Positions 14,413 to 19,701 of a stretch of DNA of 19,701 bases are shown here, one piece after another. This DNA comes from Prevotella sp. UBA7764 (lineage in GTDB: Bacteria > Bacteroidota > Bacteroidia > Bacteroidales > Bacteroidaceae), in contig DLDU01000062.1 in the NCBI GenBank assembly GCA_002481295.1, positions 25,388-45,088 on the forward strand, read 5' to 3'. The position numbers and the translations under genes are program-made. A model generated the notes under the pieces. It saw only the letters and a list, made by a program, of their open reading frames with translations. It ran no database searches and had not been told where the DNA came from. The stretch's first letter is position 1. Every line of letters begins with the position of its first letter.

Positions 14413-15588
14413 ATGAAAAAGATATTTTTTGCAATGCCTCTGCTGGCCTTGGCATTAGCTTCCTGTGATCCTTCTGATATTGAAGGTGGATCTGAGTGGG
14501 GAGATGTCGCCGCTGACCAGCTTAAGGTAAGTGTCACACCCGTTCAAGTGGACGGAAAGAACTCCAACCAAATACATGTGGTCTGCAATTCCCCGACCAA
14601 TGTGGCTTGGCAGGCAGACCAGTTGATAGAGAAAACTACTAACACTGTTTCTGCTGATGCTACCATCTATTTCACCAAGTTGGGACAAAACACAGTAAAG
14701 TGCTTGACAACCAACGTTGGCGGTACTCCCGAGGAGAAAGACCTTACGGTACAAGTAGATACCATCACTTACCTCACCGATGATCTGAAGAATCGTCTTT
14801 GCGTCGGTCAGACGGGTGGTGCCGATCACTTTGGCGTAGGCTTTAACAAAGCCCTTATCAAAGTAGAGCAAGACAAGAATGCTCAAGGCCGACTGGGCAA
14901 CAAGCTGAATATTGTCAGCAATGTCAACCCTGTGCTCTGCACGTTTAAGTGGGGAACCACAACGCTTGACAAGAACATCGGTTCGCTGACTGTCTATGAC
15001 ATCGACAAGCCTTTGAAGCTTTCTGTGGATATCATGGATGCAGCAGGCAACACGAAAACTATCGATCTCGGTGAATACACAGCCCAGACTTACACCGAAG
15101 CACCTGCTGAGATTAAGCTGATCACCGGTTGCGATCCTAAGGATCCAACGACAGCCAATGCTACCAAGACATGGGTGCTCGCAGCTGGCAACAACTGGGG
15201 TAATGGCGCAAGCACTGATGCTGCCGGGAGCTGGTGGACTACTGATGTCACTGGTCAGGGTGGTTCTTACGGCGAGATGACCTTCTCTTGGAAGGACGGT
15301 ACGCTGACAACAACCATCTATGATGAGTCCAACCAACGCGGTGACAAGAGTGGAACTGGTACATTTAAGCTTGACTTCTCTGCACGCAACACCAGTACGA
15401 ATGTTATCTGTAACCTCATCACAAGTGGTTCTGGCAACATTGTCTTTCCATACATTATCAATGAGAATTACAAGGAGGGCCATAACTTCGAGATTACCAA
15501 GGTCACAGATGAAGATCTATACATCCGTGCCCAGCATACGACACCAAGTGGAGAGGGTACATTCTGGCACTTCGTTGTTAAGAAATAG
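14413..15588 (+). CDS. Surface lipoprotein, probable SGBP/SusE-like binding protein of the SusCD locus
   Basis: A 391-residue secreted lipoprotein with lipobox LASC (Cys18) followed by DPSDIE, a surface-export-like acidic stretch. Residues about 35-118 look like an Ig/PKD-type beta-sandwich; about 120-230 form a second beta-rich region. From about 235 onward a distinct domain begins with TKTWVLAAGNNWGNGA and GSWW and ends FWHFVVKK. Trp-rich C-terminal domains like this are common in surface glycan-binding proteins encoded third in SusC-SusD operons. There is no catalytic signature. I do not recognise a named family with certainty, and the binding role is inferred mainly from position, lipidation and beta-rich composition. 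Confidence 0.7.
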   Translation: MKKIFFAMPLLALALASCDPSDIEGGSEWGDVAADQLKVSVTPVQVDGKNSNQIHVVCNSPTNVAWQADQLIEKTTNTVSADATIYFTKLGQNTVKCLTTNVGGTPEEKDLTVQVDTITYLTDDLKNRLCVGQTGGADHFGVGFNKALIKVEQDKNAQGRLGNKLNIVSNVNPVLCTFKWGTTTLDKNIGSLTVYDIDKPLKLSVDIMDAAGNTKTIDLGEYTAQTYTEAPAEIKLITGCDPKDPTTANATKTWVLAAGNNWGNGASTDAAGSWWTTDVTGQGGSYGEMTFSWKDGTLTTTIYDESNQRGDKSGTGTFKLDFSARNTSTNVICNLITSGSGNIVFPYIINENYKEGHNFEITKVTDEDLYIRAQHTTPSGEGTFWHFVVKK

Positions 15589-15622
15589 GTTTCTTTAAAT
15601 TGTCTATTCAAGCATGCGCCAT

Positions 15623-15642
15623 GAGTCTGTCCAAACAGGCTC
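15623..15642 (+). terminator. Weak hairpin after the SusCD-lipoprotein genes
   Basis: GAGTCTGT pairs with ACAGGCTC (one T-G wobble) around a CCAA loop. No clean T run follows, so it is at best a weak or partial terminator between the SusCD trio and the next two genes. Confidence 0.25.
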
Positions 15643-15688
15643 TTGGCGCTGCTTTCTTCATTTATCATTTGTATCAACTACCTTTTTT

Positions 15689-17620
15689 ATGTGGTCGTTC
15701 ATTCATAAGCATCAGCAAGGCTTCCTTTCCCTGCTCTTTGCCGTCGCCGTCGCGCTCTTTTGGTCTATTCCCTACCGCTGCGCGCTCAGCTACCAAGAGC
15801 AGTATCAGCTGTTTCTCTTCACCCCATCCTATTTCACCGAGCGCATCAGCGTTCCGGGTGGACTGGCTGACTATGTGGCCGAGTTCATCACCCAGTTCTA
15901 CTATGTCTATGCCTTAGGAGCCATTCTCCTTGCCCTTGTCTTCTTTAGTCTGCAACGACTCACATGGGTGCTGATGCGGCGCAACGGCGTGTCGCCGTCG
16001 TGGTATCCGCTGAGCTTCATCCCCGCCGTTGCCCTTTGGGCGCTCATGGGCAACGAAAACGTGCTGCTCTCCTTTGCCATTGCCTTGCTCGGCATGGAAG
16101 AGATGATGCTCCACTATATCATCGTGCGTGACCATAGCCGTGGGTGGGTAGCACCGACCGTCTATCTGCTCATCGCCATCCCCGTGGGTTACTGGTTGGT
16201 GGGACCGGTCGCAATCGGATTAGCATTGGCAACCGGGTTCCACAGATCCTCCTCCACTATCTCAAAGAGAGAGGAAATGAACAATCCACAAACACGCCCA
16301 CACGCCTCTTCTACAAGCATTAGCCCGACACAAGTCCAATCCTTTGCCGAGAAGAAGGCGGAGCACAAGCCGTTGGTGACGCCAGTGGGATGGATGCTGC
16401 TGAGCGTTCTCTACTTCGTAGCCATTGTCTGGTTGGGCGGACACTTCTTGCAATATCCTTATTACAAGTTGTTTGGTGGCATCAACTACTTCCGCTATCC
16501 CGGCATCATCCCCTTGATGCAGTGGGTAGTGGCAGCATTGTTTGCCCTGTTGCCCCTTGCGGCTTCCAATCTGCCACGTTCGGAGGGAAAGAAAGCCATA
16601 CGCGCCGAGATTGTTCAGCTTGTCGTCGTCGTGCTTGCCGCCGTGCCTCTGCTGCGCCTCAGCTTTGACCGTGCCACCTACGAACTCATTGATTACGACT
16701 ATCTCGTACGCACCCATCAGTGGCAGCGCATCATAGAGAAAGCCGAAAAGCATCAGGCTTCCTCACCGATGAGCGTTAGCTGTGTCAACCTTGCCCTTGC
16801 CATGCAGGGCCAGCTCTGCAACCGTCTCTTCGAATTCTATCAGAATGGTGCTGAAGGGCTCTTTCCCACGTTCACCCGCGACATGACTTCCCCGCTACCC
16901 ACTGCCGAGACGTTTTATCAGCTGGGTATGGTCAACGATGCCGAACGCTACACCTTTGAGGCTCAGGAAGCCATCCCCAACTATCGCAAGAGCGGACGCC
17001 TGACGCGCCGCATCGCCCAGTGCGAAATCATCAACGGCAACTATGCCGTAGCCGCCAAATACCTGCGCATGCTTGAGAACAGTCTGTTCTACCGCCAGTG
17101 GGCCCGTAGTCAGGAGCGTTTCCTCTACAACAGTGCCGCCGTCAAAGCCGATCCGGAGTACGGCCGTCTGCGCGACATCCGCATCAAACATCACGACTAT
17201 CTCTTCAGCGATCAGGAGATGGACCAGATGCTTGGCCTGTTGCTCGTCGACAACAAGAAGTACGACAACCGTATGGCTTACGAATATCTCATCGCCTACG
17301 AACTGCTCCAGCGTGATGTCAATCGCTTCATGCAGTACTATCCCCTGGGGCGCTTCGTGCAGTTCGACCATATCCCATATGCTATCCAGCAGGTGCTCAT
17401 CGGCTCGTGGCTGCAACGCCACAACACGCTGCAAGGCATGCCCTACAGTGTAGACCGCCAGAATGTCGACGCCACAGTGGCCTTCATCCGTGCTTATATG
17501 ACCAACCGCAACGATCCAGCCCTCAACCAGCCGCCACTCGCCTACAACGCCTGGCACTATCTGCTCATGGGTGGCAACACCAAGAAGAAGGGCAAGGAGA
17601 AGATGCAGACCATCTATTGA
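15689..17620 (+). CDS. Polytopic membrane protein with helical-repeat C-terminal half (DUF6057-like)
   Basis: A 643-residue inner-membrane protein. Hydrophobic segments are seen at about 11-27, 72-95, 108-122, 124-141, 154-184, 232-254, 272-292 and 307-324, with a charged Ser/Thr-rich loop near 185-230. Residues about 330-643 are soluble and helical with TPR-like pairs (for example GRLTRRIAQCEIINGNYAVAA near 436-456) and probably sit in the periplasm. It resembles, from memory, the Bacteroidota family DUF6057, which has no assigned function. ATG 15689 is preferred because the hydrophobic core follows it directly. The same frame extends to an ATG at 15614, adding 25 residues of uncharacteristic sequence. 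It is 23 bp upstream of the PD40/CxxCH lipoprotein gene, suggesting a joint role. It has no enzymatic motif I can identify. Confidence 0.75.
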   Translation: MWSFIHKHQQGFLSLLFAVAVALFWSIPYRCALSYQEQYQLFLFTPSYFTERISVPGGLADYVAEFITQFYYVYALGAILLALVFFSLQRLTWVLMRRNGVSPSWYPLSFIPAVALWALMGNENVLLSFAIALLGMEEMMLHYIIVRDHSRGWVAPTVYLLIAIPVGYWLVGPVAIGLALATGFHRSSSTISKREEMNNPQTRPHASSTSISPTQVQSFAEKKAEHKPLVTPVGWMLLSVLYFVAIVWLGGHFLQYPYYKLFGGINYFRYPGIIPLMQWVVAALFALLPLAASNLPRSEGKKAIRAEIVQLVVVVLAAVPLLRLSFDRATYELIDYDYLVRTHQWQRIIEKAEKHQASSPMSVSCVNLALAMQGQLCNRLFEFYQNGAEGLFPTFTRDMTSPLPTAETFYQLGMVNDAERYTFEAQEAIPNYRKSGRLTRRIAQCEIINGNYAVAAKYLRMLENSLFYRQWARSQERFLYNSAAVKADPEYGRLRDIRIKHHDYLFSDQEMDQMLGLLLVDNKKYDNRMAYEYLIAYELLQRDVNRFMQYYPLGRFVQFDHIPYAIQQVLIGSWLQRHNTLQGMPYSVDRQNVDATVAFIRAYMTNRNDPALNQPPLAYNAWHYLLMGGNTKKKGKEKMQTIY

Positions 17621-17643
17621 TAACCTTTTAGAACAACACAGAA

Positions 17644-19134
17644 ATGAAGAAAATAAGTTTCATTATCGCCTCATCACTTGTAGCGGTCGTCTGTCTTAGC
17701 CTCGGACTGTTGACCTCGTGCAGTAGCAAACCCTCCAACGCTACGCCAGTCAACGCTCTGCCAAGGATTTTTCCTGACTATGCCGGTACAACCATCCCCG
17801 TGGACATCGCGCCCCTCGACTTCAGCGCGGTGGGCCAGGATGCCGAGGCCATGTACGTCGTGGTGAAAGGTTCGAAGCGTGGCAAGATGGAAGCCAGCGG
17901 CGACTATGCCGACTTCGACGTTGATGAGTGGCACCGTCTCACCGAAGCCAACAAAGGCGGAAAGCTCGTGGTCTCGGTATACATCAAGCGTGGCGGCGAG
18001 TGGAAGCAATATCGCGACTTCACGGTCAATGTCTCCTCTGACCCGCTCGGTGAGTGGGGACTCACCTATCGCCTTATCCCTCCCGGCTACGAAGTCTATG
18101 GCAAGATGGGACTCTACCAGCGCAACCTGAGCAACTTCGACGAGCAGGCGATACTCGTCAACACGGCGGTGCCCGGTGCTTGCCTCAACTGTCACACAAG
18201 CAACCGTACTTCGCCCGAACAGTTCACCTTCCACATCCGTGGTGCCAACGGCGGCACGCTCATCTCGCAGCACGGACGCATGGAAATCCTTAAAGCCAAA
18301 AACGACTCGCTCAAAGGCTCGATGGTCTATCCCTATTGGCACCCGTCAGGACAGTGGGTTGCCTATAGCACCAACCAGACTCATCAGAGCTTCCATGCCG
18401 TCCGCAGCGAGCGCATCGAAGTCTTTGACCAAGCCTCCGACGTGCTCATCTATCATCCCGCCACACACCAGATTGTGCTCAACCCAGCAGTGATGACGAA
18501 AGACCACTACGAGAACTACCCGGTGTTCTCGCCCGACGGACGCACGCTCTACTTTGTCTCCTCTATGGCATGGGACATCCCGGCACACTATAAAGACATC
18601 AAGTACAACATCTGTCGCGTAGGCTTTGACCCAAAGACCGGACACACCGTAGGCAAGGTCGACACCATCTTCAACGCCCGTCTGATGGGAAAGAGTGCCA
18701 ACCATCCGCGCCCGTCCTACGACGGCCGTTTCCTGCTCTTCACGCTGAGCGACTATGGCTGCTTCCCCATCTGGCACAAGGAGGCAGACCAGTGGCTGCT
18801 CGACTTGCGCACGATGAGCGCCCACCCACTCACGGAAATCAACAGCGAGAACACCGACTCATGGCACAACTGGAGCCGCAACAGCCATTGGATCGTCTTC
18901 ACCTCACGACGCATCAACGGCTACTATACCCAGCTCTATCTGGCTCACGTCGACAGCCGCGGACGCATGGGCAAGCCTTTCCTGCTGCCTCAGCGCAATC
19001 CCTGGCTCTACTACGACCGCCAACTCAACAGCTACAACACGCCCGACTTCACCCTCCGCCCCGTCCGTCTCAATGCCCGTAAGGCTGCCGATGGCATCCG
19101 CAGCGAGCAGCGCGTGGCGACGGAAATCAAGTGA
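17644..19134 (+). CDS. PD40 beta-propeller lipoprotein with a single CxxCH (haem c-type) motif
   Basis: A 496-residue exported lipoprotein with lipobox LTSC (Cys26) followed by SSKPSN. Residues about 50-165 are a beta-rich N-terminal domain. At 180-184 stands CLNCH, the classical covalent haem c attachment motif, in the context PGACLNCHTS. From about 222 to 430 there are four PD40/TolB-like repeats, each with a W/Y-x-PDG or equivalent turn: MVYPYWHPSGQWVAYSTN, YPVFSPDGRTLYFVSS, HPRPSYDGRFLLFTLS and WHNWSRNSHWIVFTSRR. The family is often annotated only as TolB-like or PD40 protein. The motif suggests a periplasmic or surface cytochrome-like function, or a Zn/structural site; this is not shown. 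It follows the DUF6057-like gene by 23 bp. No clear terminator comes after it. Confidence 0.8.
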   Translation: MKKISFIIASSLVAVVCLSLGLLTSCSSKPSNATPVNALPRIFPDYAGTTIPVDIAPLDFSAVGQDAEAMYVVVKGSKRGKMEASGDYADFDVDEWHRLTEANKGGKLVVSVYIKRGGEWKQYRDFTVNVSSDPLGEWGLTYRLIPPGYEVYGKMGLYQRNLSNFDEQAILVNTAVPGACLNCHTSNRTSPEQFTFHIRGANGGTLISQHGRMEILKAKNDSLKGSMVYPYWHPSGQWVAYSTNQTHQSFHAVRSERIEVFDQASDVLIYHPATHQIVLNPAVMTKDHYENYPVFSPDGRTLYFVSSMAWDIPAHYKDIKYNICRVGFDPKTGHTVGKVDTIFNARLMGKSANHPRPSYDGRFLLFTLSDYGCFPIWHKEADQWLLDLRTMSAHPLTEINSENTDSWHNWSRNSHWIVFTSRRINGYYTQLYLAHVDSRGRMGKPFLLPQRNPWLYYDRQLNSYNTPDFTLRPVRLNARKAADGIRSEQRVATEIK

Positions 19135-19169
19135 TCTCTGTCCTTAAAAAGGAGAAAGTTCAACCATTC

Positions 19170-19276
19170 GGGGGTTAGGACGGCCATAAAAGCCGTCCCT
19201 ACACCAAAACCATCAATACCTATTCGAGTGCATGGATAGCAAGGTAGGGACGGGCTTCATGCCCGTCCTGCCCCCC
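19170..19276. repeat. Inverted pair of 33-bp GC-rich hairpin repeats (MITE/REP-like)
   Basis: Arms 19170-19202 and 19244-19276 match in inverse orientation at 27 of 33 positions, separated by 41 bp. Each arm also forms its own hairpin: GGACGGC/GCCGTCC at 19178-19198, and GGACGGGC/GCCCGTCC with a 5-base loop at 19248-19268. This is the layout of paired REP-like palindromes or a small non-autonomous element. The first hairpin, 44 bp after the preceding gene, could also stabilise the mRNA end. Confidence 0.65.
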
Positions 19277-19394
19277 TCAAACATCATCAAAACATTTCAC
19301 AAAAGGCCTTTCTCTGAACCTTGCATTCTAGAGAAGAGAGGCAGCAATAAGAGGGCTCTTTTCGTCAAAAAACGACACGGCAGGAGTGAAAAAG

Positions 19395-19482
19395 GTGGTT
19401 TCTCACTATCAAAACAGTGGTTTTACACGGTCAGAAAGGTAGTTTTACACGGTCATCTCGGTTGTTTTACCTTGTCAAAGTC
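19395..19482 (+). repeat. Four tandem 22-bp degenerate repeats
   Basis: Contiguous units at 19395-19416, 19417-19438, 19439-19460 and 19461-19482, with consensus start GTnGTTTTACACGGTCA and a variable 5-base end. The second and third units agree at 16 of the first 17 positions; the outer two are more diverged. The 22-bp period is two helical turns, so a protein bound to each unit would sit on one face of the DNA. The last unit runs into the 56-bp palindrome. Confidence 0.7.
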
Positions 19483-19532
19483 CCTTTCTGAGCAAAAATT
19501 CTCTAGAGAATTTTTGCTCAGAAAGGGACTTT
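19477..19532. repeat. Perfect 56-bp palindrome (28-bp arms, no spacer)
   Basis: Every base from 19477 to 19504 pairs with 19505 to 19532, checked position by position; the centre is CTCTAGAG (19501-19508). The arms begin AAAGTCCC and end GGGACTTT, so as RNA it forms a very stable hairpin followed by a short U run and could terminate transcription in either direction. A long perfect palindrome is otherwise unusual in a chromosome. Confidence 0.9.
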
Positions 19533-19701
19533 TGTTATTCGTCCTTTGGCTTTGTCTATTACCAAAAAACAAATAATCTCATAGCAGTCTTATTACCAGA
19601 GAATTACAAAAACACGCCGATTTTTCGCGAAATTGAGAGCAAAGTGACCTCTCGTGCAAAAGATCGCCAAAATAAGGACCGTTTTTTGTCAGTTTTCTAA
19701 A
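19533..19701. other. AT-rich non-coding tail of the window
   Basis: I see no convincing coding sequence. The only structure noted is the 10-bp palindrome TTTCGCGAAA at 19623-19632. A following gene may begin beyond the window edge. Confidence 0.4.

Noticed and set aside
19395..19482. CRISPR array
   Set aside because: The repeat units are contiguous with no spacers of typical length, are diverged, and no cas gene is nearby.
19232..19576. 114-codon + strand open frame across the repeat island
   Set aside because: It runs through a hairpin repeat arm, the 22-bp tandem array and the whole 56-bp palindrome. Its protein is low-quality with no recognisable fold, and the 22-bp period is not a multiple of three.

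Overview
The window looks like a chromosomal segment from a Bacteroidota anaerobe, most probably Prevotella or a close relative. Four things point there: an N-succinylornithine-type carbamoyltransferase (ArgF') inside an arginine cluster, a SusC/SusD outer-membrane pair with Bacteroidota-style lipoprotein signals, a TAnnTTTG-type promoter ahead of susC, and AT-rich gene leaders that mostly lack strong Shine-Dalgarno sites. All genes I support are on the + strand. There are no rRNA, tRNA or CRISPR features.

Region 1 (1-8912) is an arginine/proline biosynthesis cluster: a GNAT acyltransferase (5' end outside the window), argG, argC, argD, proC, proB, proA and argF', closed by a strong intrinsic terminator at 8879-8912. 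Together they cover the middle and late arginine steps through acylated (probably succinylated) intermediates, plus the whole glutamate-to-proline route. argB and argH are not in the window. Between the GNAT gene and argG sits an intruder: a DUF559-type endonuclease gene bracketed by two inverted copies of a GC-rich palindromic repeat (391-430 and 1031-1070). The left copy encodes the stop codon of the GNAT gene. The right copy lies inside the argG reading frame and supplies part of an unusual N-terminal extension.

Region 2 (8913-15588) is a SusC-SusD-surface lipoprotein trio behind a long leader with a TATCTTTG promoter element and two upstream dyads. It resembles the transport core of a polysaccharide utilisation locus, but no glycoside hydrolase or regulator is visible.

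Region 3 (15589-19134) holds a two-gene unit: a polytopic membrane protein with a helical-repeat C-terminal half (DUF6057-like), then a lipoprotein with PD40 beta-propeller repeats and a single CxxCH haem-c-type motif. The function of the pair is not known to me. It is the best candidate here for an under-described protein system.

Region 4 (19135-19701) has no convincing gene and is a repeat island: an inverted pair of 33-bp GC-rich repeats, four tandem 22-bp units, and a perfect 56-bp palindrome with 28-bp arms that starts inside the last unit.
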